From: Strigamia acuminata
Taxonomy: Eukaryota > Arthropoda > Chilopoda > Geophilomorpha > Linotaeniidae
Assembly (NCBI GenBank): GCA_949358305.1
Contig: OX442314.1
Span: forward strand, 33,787,608-33,851,607
Length of the DNA: 64,000 nt
Reading direction: 5' to 3'
Shown here: positions 1 to 10,739 of the stretch, one piece after another
Position numbering within the stretch: position 1 is the first letter of the stretch
How the letters are laid out: the number at the start of each line of letters is the position of its first letter
Program-made: the position numbers and the translations under genes
Notes under the pieces: model-generated
The model's database searches: none
What the model was told of the DNA's origin: nothing
The model's input: the letters and a program-made list of their open reading frames with translations, nothing else

Positions 1-2694
1 GCGTTTCAAACGATGGCAAACACAGGTTGAGCGCAGCACCGGGAAAAAGGTCAAATGCATCAAGACAGACAACGGCGGGGAGTTTGTGTCAAAAAAGTGG
101 GATGACTATGCGGCTTCTATTGGGCTCAAGTGCATCCAAACAAACCCCTACTCCCCAGAAATGAACTCTGTGGCCGAAAGAGCAAACAGAACAATTGTTG
201 GGGGAATTAGAGCCATGCTCTTCGAAAACAATTTTCCAAAGGGTTTGTGGGCAGAATTAGCCGTGACAGTTGTCTATCTTAAAAATAGATTCCCACATGC
301 AAGCTTAAGTGGGAAAACCCCTCATAACTTGTTTTATAACAAGAAAATGTCGTTAAGACATTTAAGATGTATCGGCTCCAAAGTTTTCGTGCACATTCCT
401 TCGCAAACAAGGAGAAGCAAGTTGGAAGAAAGGGCGTGGCCTGGGGCCCTAGTCGGTTACGCGATTAAGACGCGGGGGTATCGAGTTTGGGACCCCAAAT
501 CCAACCAAGTGATTGCTTCAAAACATGTGAAGATTAATGAGAATGTCTTTTGGCACGAGTCGGTGCAACTGAGTGGAATTCCATCCGAACCTAATTATAT
601 GGGAAATTTGAATTATGAAGATTCAGATGAGGAAGAAATTCCAGTGGCTCCTGCTCAGCAACAGGTTCCCCCTATCATACAGCAATTGTTTCAGGCCCCG
701 AAACATGCGATTCCGAATCCCCAATTAGTTCAACAGGCGGTTGAGCCTGAAATTGTGGAAGAAGTCGCTCAAGCTGCTGGTGGGATAGAAGAAGAGGAGG
801 AACAGCAGGTGGATGTTCGGCCTCCAAATCCGACTCTCACACCTCCACCAGTTAGGAGGAATCCGCCACGCGGTGCTAAGTTAAAGGGGGATATAATAAG
901 AAAACGTATGACCGCCCCTGAGGAATTAAAAATTTTGGACATGACACAATGGCAACGGAGAGAAACCGTTAGGCAAAGTGGTGAAACTGCTGGGCAGGTA
1001 GATGTGATCTACATAACACCACTCGGCGATAGAATCCGCAGTCGGATTGATGTTGTACGATGGTGCAAAGAAGAAAACTATCAGTACGATGGGGGTTGTT
1101 TCGACTTTAAGCCAACAGATGAGACCATTGGCTTCGCCGGTCATGCATCCGTTGAACCGGACACTTTTGAAGAAGCTATGTCCAATCCCAATAAATCCGA
1201 CTGGCAGGACGCCATGGATGACGAGATTAATATCTTTAATGACAGAAAAGTTTACGAGGAAGTTGACAAAACCGAAGGGATGAATTTACTGGGAACAAAA
1301 TGGATTTATAAGATCAAGCGTGACTACACTGGGGCAATTAAACGCTGGAGAGCACGTTTAGTTGCGCAGGGTTTTGGGCAGAAAGAAGGAGTTGACTTCA
1401 CTGAGATATTTTCACCAGTGGTCAACTTTGTTCTCGTACTGATATTCTTTTGTTCTCTTGTGGTTCTGCAAGGCTGGCGAGATACACATCTCGACATCAA
1501 GTCTGCGTACTTATACGGAGACCTTGACGTGCCACAATACATCAATATCCCGAAGGGCTTCCGGACCAAAGAGAACCAACACAAATGTTGGCGATTGGTC
1601 AAATCCTTGTACGGACTTCATCAGTCCGGAAGGATGTGGTATTTCAAGCTCCACGAACGATTATTGGAAATAGGATTCACTCCAGTCTTAGGGTTGAATT
1701 GCGTATATAATTACGGCTCAGATGCCGTCCTTTTGTTTTACGTGGACGACATTGTTTTGTTTAGTCGTGATGCTTTCGTTGAACAATGTATCATCGAGTG
1801 GATTCAAGAAAGCTTTGAAATTGTCAACCTTGGACCGGTGACTCTTTTATTAGGGATTCACTTTGAAAGGAAAAATGGGGACATTTTAGTACATCAAAAG
1901 AGTTATATTGCGAAATTAGTCGAGAAATACGACATTGACCCGTGCCATAAAATTAAAATCCCAGTCACAGTCGGTACCATGATACAGAAGGTACAACCGG
2001 GCGAACAAATAAACTCGACGTTCCCATACAGGTCCCTAGTAGGGAGTTTACTTTTTATCGCGAATAGAACGCGTCCAGATATTCTCTTCAGCGTTATTGT
2101 ATTATCTCAATACAATGAGACCCATTCTAACAGGCATGTTAAAATGCTAATACAAGTGTTGAGATATCTGGCGAATACCCCCAATTATGTTATCAACTTA
2201 GCTAATTGTAAAAACAACAATTTAACGGTTTACACCGACGCGTCCTTTGCTTTGGACCAAGACAGTAGGAGAAGCTTTGGGGGTCACATAGTTTTTTAGG
2301 AGGGGTTCCGATTTCATGGAATTGTCGAAAACAATCCATGACTTCACTGAGTATAATGGAAAGCGAGTTTCTCGCAGTTGTCGATGGCGTGAGAGAAGTG
2401 ATATGGCTTGAACGTTTGTACGAAGCTGATATCATCTTATGTTTCAACCGAAATGTCCCTTGCGTCTACGCCGATAGCATGCCGGCAATCAACTATGCGA
2501 AAAACAAGATCGAGAACCGTGCAAATAAACATATAGATGTTAAATTGCACTTTCTTCGTGATTGGTATGAAAAAGGCGTGTTTAGTATTAAACATGTGCC
2601 TGGCGAATTGAACATCGCGGATTTGATGACAAAGTGGTTGCCGCGCCCCAGATTATGTCAGCTCTGTGAGCATATTTTTGTTGTAGTCAAATAG
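1..2694 (+). pseudogene. Copia-type pol (integrase to RNase H), cut by the window edge and frameshifted
   Basis: The frame is already open at base 2, so the 5' part (gag, protease, start of integrase) lies outside the window. Visible in order: integrase core with DNGGEF (about nt 70) and the catalytic Glu in VAERANRT; a long acidic/Pro linker; Copia reverse transcriptase with the YVDDI active site near nt 1740; RNase H with YTDAS near nt 2235. At 2291-2296 a run of six T leads directly to a TAG at 2297-2299; the RNase H sequence continues one frame over and ends with TAG at 2692-2694 (ESEF, YADS and the usual LMTKWLPRP-type tail). One missing T in the run explains the break. Apart from this the coding region is open, so the copy is fairly young, or the break is a homopolymer sequencing error. 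Family identity is certain. Confidence 0.93.
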
Positions 2695-2699
2695 TTGCG

Positions 2700-2711
2700 C
2701 AAAGGGGGATT
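2700..2711 (+). other. Polypurine tract of the Copia element
   Basis: The purine run CAAAGGGGGAT lies just after the pol stop codon and immediately before a TGTTAGG start of the LTR. This is the standard place for the plus-strand primer of LTR elements. Confidence 0.75.
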
Positions 2712-3507
2712 TGTTAGGAAGATGCCCAACTGTTTGATCTTATCGGTTGCATGTTTCCCGTTAAATGCAACGTGTGTGTCATTGCAATTCTGTATCCGTG
2801 TTACATTGGTTGATATTGACTTTTAAACCCTTGTTCCTGTGCTAAGTGCCCCAACCAATGTGCTTATTAGCAATGACATGCCCATATGTCGTCTGCTCTA
2901 ATATGAGCGCTTATCTTTTAGTTTCTCATGGCCTTTGTTTACATTATCGATTGTTTATGCCGAGTTTACTTTACTTTTGTTATGTAAAGAATGAGTCCTT
3001 GTCTGTTAACAATGATTCATTCTACTTCAAGTTTTGTAGCCTCGAAAGAGGTGCGCTTTTATTTTTGGCCCACTCATCTCGATGAATAAAGATGGCGGTC
3101 GCATGATGCGAGTTCCCGCACCTGTTAATTCGACTCTCAGCTCTTTCCCTTTGATGTCCGGCGCCTACAAGCCTATCACAGACCAAATAAAGCGATGGGA
3201 AATCACCGACGATGCCGACAACGCGAGCGAGGACGAAGGCCAAGACGAGTCGGAGGACCGACTCGAGTAGTCGGATGGTCGAGTGTGAAATGTAAAGGCG
3301 CGGTGCAGAAAAGTGACACCAGAGGGCGACAGGATCGCCAGAAAGACACGCGCGCCAACACGAGGAATTCAAGAATCGAGTTAAAAGATTAAGAGATTAA
3401 AACTTTGTACATTTTCTTTGTAAAAATAAAGACATTCCTGTTGTAAACTTAAGACTGACTGGACGTGTGGCCATTTTGGCAAAAAGTTATTTTAAAAGTT
3501 TGCAACA
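2712..3507 (+). repeat. Right LTR of the Copia element
   Basis: The LTR starts with TGTT directly after the polypurine tract. The best candidate end is the AACA at 3504-3507, which is complementary to the start and gives an LTR of about 800 bp. The 3' end is inferred, because the left LTR is outside the window and cannot be compared. An AATAAA near 3426 could serve as polyadenylation signal. Confidence 0.55.
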
Positions 3508-4480
3508 AGTTTCAAGAGAGGCGATAACTTTACATTAATATTGTTATTTGTAAATTCCTATTTTAGTGATACCGGTATATGCTAGTTATACCGGGTGGCC
3601 CACATAAAAGCGGCCAGACAATACAGGGAGGGTTACGAAGGGTGACTCAAAAAAATGTATACACACACGAAATTAAATATACATGAATTATTAGCTGTGG
3701 CCAGTGTTGTTTAATTAACGTTTCTAGTTCAGTTTTTTTCGCTGTTTCGTTTGGTGTTTAGCTTTTGATGATCTGAGCTTTTGTTCTCGAGATATTTGCG
3801 ATTTTAATCAATCATTGTCCGAATTCGCCAAGTTTTATTGCACTAGGCATTCCTGAATTTTGTGGTACTTTTTTAATCTCTTCAATGGAACTTTTGTGGA
3901 TTTCTTCAGATGTACCAATACAAGATTTTGCTTGATTTTGTGAGATTGTGCCATCAAACTTGGATAATTCGGAAAAATTGATGAAAAATGCAAATACAAG
4001 TATTTGACCCCTCACTTTTCTTGGAACTCTAGTGGGTTATCTCATTTTAAAACCTTTTTTTCCTCTTTTCTTACTTAAGAATAAATAGTGTTACTCTTGC
4101 TTTCAAGACGCCTTTGAAATCTCTTTTTTTGTTTTAGTTTACTTGGAAAATGAAGAAAGAATACACCTTCCATGTGCTTCTTATGTTGTTGATATCTTGA
4201 ATCACAATTACAGTTTTTGTATGAGCATTGATAATTAACTATTTTGACTCTATAAACTAAATAACTTGTAAAAAAAAAATAATGACCCCACATATAAGAC
4301 ATTTTTTTATACCTGAAAGTCAAATCAATGCTACTTTTGTATATAATACGTAAAAAAAATAATTCCCAAAAGGAAAAAACTGTAATATTGTGGGCGTACG
4401 GTTGTTTTTTCATCTATAGTCATCAAACAACAATGCCGCCGCTATTTTCCTGCAAAATGACAGTCATTTTAAATGCTACT
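3508..4480. other. Intergenic, no gene seen
   Basis: AT-rich sequence without a convincing coding region. At 3570-3610 there is an imperfect inverted motif (ATACCGG .. TATACCGGGTGG) resembling ends of Tc1/mariner-type elements, but no transposase is present. Confidence 0.5.
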
Positions 4481-4680
4481 CGCCTATTTTCGTCCAAGTT
4501 TAAAGTGGGAAATCGGAAACAGTTTCTCAATACAGGCTTGTTCTACGTAACGTAACAAGGCTTATTAAACTTTGATTACTTATTAAATCAATGAATTACC
4601 GACCATTGTACCAGTGCGCGTCGGTACGACGTCGCCTGGGACACCGTCACGTTACCAAAACGTACAGTACACATCTTGCG

Positions 4681-4720
4681 ATATATAAGACGATACAACA
4701 TTGTATTTACTTCATATCAT
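4681..4720 (+). promoter_or_regulatory. TATA promoter of family X copy 1
   Basis: TATATAA at 4683-4689 lies 62-68 bp before the ATG at 4751. Transcription would start about 30 bp downstream (near 4714), leaving a leader of about 37 nt. The same box and about 270 bp of flanking sequence are conserved upstream of copy 2 (box near 13673), which supports function in both genes. Confidence 0.65.
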
Positions 4721-4750
4721 TTCAATTCGAATCAAATCTAACAACTCAGG

Positions 4751-6757
4751 ATGCAATTCGTTTTGGACGTGCCGAGTCTCCAACAAATGTTATTCATTAA
4801 AACCGCAGTTGGTTTGTGGAAGCGCCACCCGATCGCGTGGGGAGAAACAATGATATCATGCGAGAAACAATGGTTAAAAATCGAAAACGATGTTTACGAG
4901 CAAGTGGATAATGTCTTGATTATTCCTGCAGTATGGAAACCTCAGTTACACACAATGGTCAAACATGTTGGCAGGGAACTGCGCGATTGGCTCAACCAAC
5001 TAAAAACACGGGTTTTCGATCGTCTTTCCGAACCGTTGATGAAATCCCTGACGGAATGCACGCAATGGACGATGCACGGGCAATTAGACGTAACGGAAAC
5101 GGCGCGAGTTCTTTCGAGGTTAGAAAGTTTGACGATCAAAAACCGATTCGACATTGCTTGCATGTTTGCCATCGCGGACGAAGTCGAGCATCTCTGGACA
5201 GCATTTACCGATTCTGACGAGGAAAAGACACCGGCAAAAAGTCCGATGTACAACTTTTGGAAAACCGTTTCGTTCGATGTCGATTCACCTCAAATTACCG
5301 ACAGCATGAAAACCAAAGTGTTTTTAAAGAGCGTTGCCGAACGAAACCAAAGTGCAGTCGAATATGTTTGGTCGACAATGCGAGAGAGCGAAAGAACTGC
5401 GTTGATCGCTAGATTTTTACAGACTGAAAGCGAGTTTGAGTTGTTGATCGAGCAGATAATAGACGATTACCTGGCCAATGGCGGCGAAGGATGTAGTCGT
5501 GGAATCGGCATCATGTGTTTTCTGCTTTCTCAGATGACCACAAAACAAGTGAATGCCTTGACAAAGTCGCCATTCGGACCTCGTCTATGTTTTTCATTGC
5601 TTTTCGACTTTTTCACCGTGGATTTGTTTATGCCATGTTTGCGTCACATTTTGAATGAGATTCCCGGTGATTTCTTTTATGAGTTAATTCTGGGGATGTG
5701 CGAAATGTTTTCTTTGACTGAATGCCTCTATTTTCGTAAGATTAAGCGATGTTTTACACAGTTATGGTCAGAAGCTCCGTCCTATCTCAGGAGTTATGTC
5801 AAGGGTCATAAATTAGTGTTGGTTGTAATTCAATTGGTCAATTCCGAGGATTCGGTTAATTTAGATTTGCTGCTCAAGGGTTTAGACATTGAACAAAGGA
5901 GGAGAGTCTTGTCCAAGTGTCTGAGCTTGCTTCTTGCGGAGGAGTATTCGTTGAATTGGGATTTCGTCGAGAGCGTGACCAAGAAGTACATCACTACGAG
6001 CGAGGAGATGACGACTTTTAAAAAGAGTTGTTCTAAGATGGCTTATGCAGTTTGTAGCGCTTTAAGCGTGAGCAAAAGTAAGTGGCAAACGGTTGAACAA
6101 TTTCTAAGTTTTTGTTTTGGCAATAACGAAACGGACAAAGACAAGTTCGTGACATGTTTTGGGCTTTATTATTACACGAGAGATGTCCTGAATCAACCAA
6201 GCTTCATGGATCAACTGCTTTGGCCAAAACTGTATCGTTACTTCTTTGCGGAGAGCGAAAATGAACAATTGTCTGCAATGACATGTTCCACGTATTTGTT
6301 ATCCGAGGATTTGACGAATGTGGATTTTCTGTTTATGGCGAAGACAGTGGTAGAGATTAGACGAATTTTATCTCTTAGTTTTGCTCATGTCGTTCGTAGC
6401 TTGGTGGCATTTGATTTTATCGAAGAAGTTGCGACAAAATATATTACGATGGAAGAAGAATTGGACACTTTTAAGGAGTTTTGCTCTCGTTTTGCGTACC
6501 AAGTTTGCGTTGGTATTTATGATGTTTTTGATGAAGATGAGTGGCCATTGATAGACAACTATTTAAATTTTTGTTTTAAAAATGCTCGGGAGCGTAGCGA
6601 TTTTAAAACTGCTTTGCCGTTTAATTATTTCGCTCGGACCGATTTTTCTGACGACGATGCGGATTACGATGACGAATTGGTCCACGATATGCTCACTTGG
6701 TGCGGCTTCTCCTCTGACGAAATCACAGATTTTCTTGCTACTTATGCGACAAGATGA
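4751..6757 (+). CDS. Family X protein, copy 1 (668 aa, unrecognised)
   Basis: I do not recognise this protein. It is intronless, starts at the first ATG after a TATA promoter and begins MQFVLDVPS. No signal peptide or membrane segment is visible; the sequence is rich in hydrophobic/charged helical patterns and in Cys, Phe and Trp, suggesting an all-helical soluble protein. It contains two tandem units of about 105 residues (about 373-478 and 526-631), each with the pattern KYIT..EE, TFK..CS..AY.VC, a W, then FCF and a terminal F/Y..R.D. An N-terminal block (residues 85-150, with TECTQWTMHG and FDIACMFAIADEVEHLW) and a middle block (FLLSQMT, VDLFM, LWSEAP) are shared with the copies at 13741 and 60943-61992. 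An acidic stretch (DSDEEK, DDDADYDDE) occurs twice. Duplication plus open frames suggest selection for expression. Function unknown. Confidence 0.82.
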   Translation: MQFVLDVPSLQQMLFIKTAVGLWKRHPIAWGETMISCEKQWLKIENDVYEQVDNVLIIPAVWKPQLHTMVKHVGRELRDWLNQLKTRVFDRLSEPLMKSLTECTQWTMHGQLDVTETARVLSRLESLTIKNRFDIACMFAIADEVEHLWTAFTDSDEEKTPAKSPMYNFWKTVSFDVDSPQITDSMKTKVFLKSVAERNQSAVEYVWSTMRESERTALIARFLQTESEFELLIEQIIDDYLANGGEGCSRGIGIMCFLLSQMTTKQVNALTKSPFGPRLCFSLLFDFFTVDLFMPCLRHILNEIPGDFFYELILGMCEMFSLTECLYFRKIKRCFTQLWSEAPSYLRSYVKGHKLVLVVIQLVNSEDSVNLDLLLKGLDIEQRRRVLSKCLSLLLAEEYSLNWDFVESVTKKYITTSEEMTTFKKSCSKMAYAVCSALSVSKSKWQTVEQFLSFCFGNNETDKDKFVTCFGLYYYTRDVLNQPSFMDQLLWPKLYRYFFAESENEQLSAMTCSTYLLSEDLTNVDFLFMAKTVVEIRRILSLSFAHVVRSLVAFDFIEEVATKYITMEEELDTFKEFCSRFAYQVCVGIYDVFDEDEWPLIDNYLNFCFKNARERSDFKTALPFNYFARTDFSDDDADYDDELVHDMLTWCGFSSDEITDFLATYATR

Positions 6758-7267
6758 ATTGTATGATGAAGAATCAAAATTTTGAAAAAAAATAAAAAGA
6801 GGAGAACTGCACACACACACACGGTGAATCCTTTGTTAAATTTAATTTAAATTTTGTTATCAAAAAAATATCGTTTTGTTATTGTGCGTGGGAAAATTCG
6901 CATAACTATAAGAGGATTTACAGTAGTTATATTTCGGAAAAATTGTGTTAAATTAATTATATTATGTGTGAGATGCTAAAATCCTAAATTTTAAAAATGT
7001 TTATTTTTCGGTCTTCAATAAAATTCATAGGTACAGTATACTCGAATTGCACTCAAAAAGGCACTTTACAAGGTTTACTACAAACTCCAGACTGTATACT
7101 ACTACTAGGAGAAGTAGTTTTGATTTTTATTTATTGTTGTGATTGTTATGACTAGTTTAGTTAATGTTATTTTGATTTCATTTAATAAAAAATGTTATTT
7201 CCATCTTTAAAATGAAGTTTTACACATTAAAAAATGTCAAACTCATGTTTGTTGTGTTTATTGCCTA
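6758..7267. other. Intergenic, no gene seen
   Basis: The first 80 bp after the stop are still similar to the corresponding position after copy 2 (15721-15800), marking the end of the duplicated segment. The rest is AT-rich with no coding signal. Confidence 0.5.
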
Positions 7268-7990
7268 CTGTGGTGATCTCAAAGTATTTCACCACTTAGA
7301 AGATAAATTTATTTGTCTCCTAATTAATTTGGCTTGGCACACGCCAAGTCAGATCATGTGACCGAGGGGAGAAAACTTCCCTAGGCACATCTCACCCAAT
7401 GTTGTCTGGGGTGAAAACTGCAATTAGCCGTTATGGTGCAATAATCCTTTGTTGCACCAGTTTTAGCTAATTGCGCAGGTTATCTGCACAATTTCGAAGC
7501 GTGCCGGGCTCACGCCCTAGCTTCGAACGGGACTCTTGACAAAATAACACAACCCACAACATCATTGCTTTCTGCTCCGACAAAAGTACTGATAGTGGAC
7601 CGTGTTAATACTCAAGACTCACCAGCTTTCCTTGTACTATAAGTGCAAGGCCAGCATCTTTGCGTTCGCATGAATTAGCAACCGCTAATTTACGCCTCTT
7701 GGAGAGAAGTTCCGACTCCCGTGAACCACCGCCATCGCAGGCGCGCGAACGATTGCCATCGCCGTCGTACGCCGAGCCGAGGAGGAGAAACTCGCGTGAA
7801 CCATCGTCATCCGATCATCGTACGTGAGTTTGGAGAAGACCTAGTCTTCAAACAACAGCCGTTGTTAAGCGCTATTACCGCGCTTTTGACTCGCAACAGT
7901 CGTGGCGAGTATTTCCATTGTTTTTTCCGTATATTATTATTATTATCCTCATTTATTCTCAAACATTATTGTATTTAATCCGAATAAATA
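7268..7990 (+). repeat. LTR-like dispersed repeat, copy A
   Basis: Starts TGTGGTGATC and shares long stretches with 12058-12898, including the CACACGCCAAGTCAGATCAT block, the ATTAGCCGTTATGGTGCAAT block and the GAAGCGTGCCGGGCTC block. A potential AATAAA lies close to the right end (near 7983). Size, TG start and end-proximal polyadenylation signal fit an LTR. No matching internal region can be assigned with confidence, so this is a solo LTR or one end of a decayed element whose other end is copy B. Confidence 0.6.
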
Positions 7991-9138
7991 TATTGCACTG
8001 CAAAAAAAATGGACAGATATGTCAAGGCGCAGTGTGTTTTTTTTTGCATTTTTCTGAGAATCCATTCTTTTTATAGAATTCAACCTTTAGTTATTTTTAT
8101 TGAACTATTTAAAAGTACTAAAGTCCTAATGACACCACCATTCTTCAAACGATTTCAAAGTCTAATGCGTATGTTTTACGATTGGCAATACCATAAATCA
8201 GCTGTGTGAAAATATTTTTTACTTTTTACTTGAATGATATTTCTATAAACTTTTGCAATCCTGATTTGAGAGCACTTTAGAGATGTGTGCTTATTGTTTT
8301 GATAAAACATGAATTAACGTATTTTTTAGTTGATTGTTGGATCTTATTCAGGCCCATTTTTTCCAACTTGCTCTTGCTGAAACTTGCCCTTGCTCTCAAT
8401 CTCAAGGATAAACCTGAGCCCTAAATGGAGGCTTAATTTGTTCGTTTCTTTGATATTTTTCTTTGATGGAAATCCTTCTTTTTAAGTTCTCGGCGTTGCT
8501 TCCGTCGTCAACACACCCTCCTTGAAAGATTTAAAATTCAGAATCGAATCTTGGCAAGGGTTAATGTATAATTTTAAAAGAAATTGAACATTAAGATCTA
8601 ACGCAACCAGTCGTGGGTTTTTATCCTGAAATCTCCTTTCTTTAAGGTATGGCTTTTATTTTAGTGGCTTATTTCGACAGATGTTTTGTTTGTAAAAAAA
8701 TTGATTTGATTTTATGTTAACAGAAACAAAAATATTTTATTTAACTTCAAACTTTGCAAATTTGCAGATGATTCGTACAACTATGTATTGTTAACAGAAG
8801 CCATCGGTAAAATTGAAGTAAAAAATAAAAATACCAAATTGAAACAACGTATCACACTTTAACTATATAACTTATAATTAACCAATTGACTTAGGCTGTA
8901 ATAAACTTTTTCAATAGCCGTTGATTTTGGGTCCACATGAATGTACAAATTTGGCTTGATGGCGCAATTGAAGCATAAACATCCACCATTAATTGACAAA
9001 TCAGAACTCTAAAACAAAAAATTTGTAATCTTAACCTTATTCTGTAGTAACAAAAGTGCAGTTAGTTTTTACTATTCAAACCTTGAAGATCCCTTTTCCA
9101 TTTCTCTCTCACATAACACTCAAAAAGCTACATTACAG
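7991..9138. other. Intergenic, no gene seen
   Basis: AT-rich DNA without convincing open frames. The last 20 bases before 9139 look like a splice acceptor (pyrimidine-poor but ending TTACAG) preceding the cyclin-like exon. Confidence 0.45.
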
Positions 9139-9330
9139 GATCTGAAAGTGTCACGTCTTAAATTGCAGCTGATCGGGCTCACTTCGATGCTGATTGCCGC
9201 TATATACGAAGAGATTTTCGCGCCCGAACTGGACGAGCTTATGTCTATTTGCGACAACGTGTACACTAAAACCAAAATCCGCTAAATGGAGCGAGTCGTC
9301 TTGCAGCAGCTCAATTTCAGCCAGTTTTGA
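9139..9330 (+). pseudogene. Cyclin-box fragment (A/B type)
   Basis: The frame from 9139 reads LQLIGLTSMLIAA.YEEI.APEL, then ICDNVYTK..IR, stop (TAA 9283-9285), MERVVLQQLNF, and a second stop at 9328-9330. This matches the central part of the first cyclin box of mitotic cyclins (KLQLVG, ASKYEE, DN.YTK, R.ME..IL). The Lys of the conserved SKYEE is replaced by Ile. Only one exon-sized piece is present, behind a possible acceptor AG at 9137-9138; no other cyclin exon was found nearby. It is most likely a broken gene fragment. Confidence 0.72.
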
Positions 9331-9355
9331 TTGGCATAAACCACAATCGATTCAG

Positions 9356-9922
9356 ATGGCTGCCAAAGACACATCATTCACGGACGAAGAATATAACGAA
9401 TGGTCCTTCGAAAACCGTGAACACTACTTTAGACTGCATCCACCAATGGAACCGTGCCGCACTATACTTGAAAATCCCCCAAACATTATCATACCAACGC
9501 CGCCTGAGTACAATTGGGGCTGGTACCCAACTAGACCAAAGCCACGTTATTATGCCTACGACTCCGACGATGAAGCGTGGGAGGCGGTGGATGCTCAATT
9601 AGCACTGGAATCGGAACAGATGGCAGCGGTGGATGCTCAATTAGCAATAGAAGCAGAACAGGTGGCAGGGGTGGATGCTCAATTAGCACTAGAAGAAGAA
9701 CAGATGGCAGCGGTGGATGCTCAATTGGCACTAGAAGCGGAACAGATGGCAGCGGTGAATGCTCAATTAGCACTAGAAGCGGAACAGATGGCAGCGGTGG
9801 ATGCTCAATTAGCACTAGAAGCGGAACGGATGGCAGCGATGAAATCGAGGTCCGAGAATGCAGTGTCGAAGACCAAAATAATTATAGCTTTTGTAAAATC
9901 GTTAATTTGTTATAAATTTTGA
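9356..9922 (+). CDS. Small protein with 14-residue tandem repeat (188 aa)
   Basis: Unrecognised. The frame is open from 9194, but the ATG at 9356 is the better start because the part before it overlaps the cyclin fragment in another frame. Residues 1-75 are aromatic/Pro-rich (EEYNEWSFENREHYF, PTPPEYNWGWYP) and acidic near the end. Then comes the unit VDAQLALEAEQMAA in about six copies with few changes (residues ~78-161), a pattern that predicts one long helix, and a short basic tail. A polyadenylation signal (AATAAA near 9939) follows the stop. Other frames are also open through the repeat because the 42-bp unit is free of stops, so the frame choice depends on the non-repeat part. May be real or a chance ORF. 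Confidence 0.5.
   Translation: MAAKDTSFTDEEYNEWSFENREHYFRLHPPMEPCRTILENPPNIIIPTPPEYNWGWYPTRPKPRYYAYDSDDEAWEAVDAQLALESEQMAAVDAQLAIEAEQVAGVDAQLALEEEQMAAVDAQLALEAEQMAAVNAQLALEAEQMAAVDAQLALEAERMAAMKSRSENAVSKTKIIIAFVKSLICYKF
9588..9839 (+). repeat. 42-bp minisatellite inside the coding region
   Basis: About six tandem copies of a unit beginning GTGGATGCTCAATTAGCACT. Most differences between copies are single bases, so the array is recent. The length is a multiple of three and keeps all frames open. Confidence 0.88.
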
Positions 9923-10010
9923 TAAATTTTGTTGATAATAAATCTACAATTCGCTCTGTACACTTTTTGTCTATTTTTTTTTAATTTTAATTTTTATCGA
10001 GTGCAAGTTT

Positions 10011-10739
10011 GGCAAACTGAATCCAAAAAAAAAATACACAAATATGTTTTACCGCTCTGTGTTGCTGCGACTGGGTCAGTTCCTGTGATGGGTCGCAATT
10101 GGCTGGACGCTTTCAATTTGTTGACCCCTGCTGGTATTTCGATGGGTGCTGTCGGGAATTCGACCACCGCCATGACCACCTCAAAGTCCGCACGCAGACG
10201 CGCTGCTCGAAAGCGCACTCAACCTCCAACAAGCACGACCGCTGAATTCACCGCCCCCGGACTGGATGTAGAAGCTTCCCCACCGAACGAGTCTACTCCA
10301 AACTTGATTGTTGCTGCTGCAGCGACGGCGCTGGCTTCCCCGCACTGCTTGGCAAGCACTGAGGCGCTCGACTCGTTCCACACGTTATTGTTGCAGCCTT
10401 TTCCATGACGAAATGGAGAAATTAACCAAACTACAACTCTCTTTGGCAGATTTTGTGGACCAATTCTTTGTCTCATTTCGTTCGTTGCCCAAAACTTCCG
10501 CCGTCATTTGGTCACGACCCGTCGACCAATTGCAAAAACACTTATCAATTGGAACGCGACTTCCAATTAAGGGGGATGATTGGCACATTGGTCCGTTTGT
10601 GAATCCACAGAGCGCAATTGCTTCCCCGACACTTGCTCACCCAGTTCCTGTAACCTCAACATTGCAACCTGTAACCACAACTCGGACTGCAACCTCACCT
10701 GCAAAATCGGCAATCAAGAATCGATCTGCAGTAGTGTAA
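10011..10739 (+). pseudogene. Gypsy-type LTR element remnant (protease fragment and tail)
   Basis: The piece KYVLPLCVAATGSVPVMGRNWLDAFNLL (about 10039-10122) corresponds to the C-terminal part of a Gypsy retropepsin (LPL.V..G..P.LGR.WL). It continues into a Thr/Pro-rich stretch. A second frame (about 10408-10739; MEKLTKLQLSLADFV .. QLQKHLS .. DDWHIGPFVN) looks like the tail of the same kind of polyprotein. Frames are broken and reverse transcriptase is missing. The family call rests on the short protease segment only. Confidence 0.5.

Noticed and set aside
9531-9815. Minus-strand frame rich in Pro-Leu-Pro repeats opposite the 14-residue repeat gene
   Set aside because: It is the complement of the same 42-bp minisatellite; all frames lack stops there, and it has no independent start or flank.
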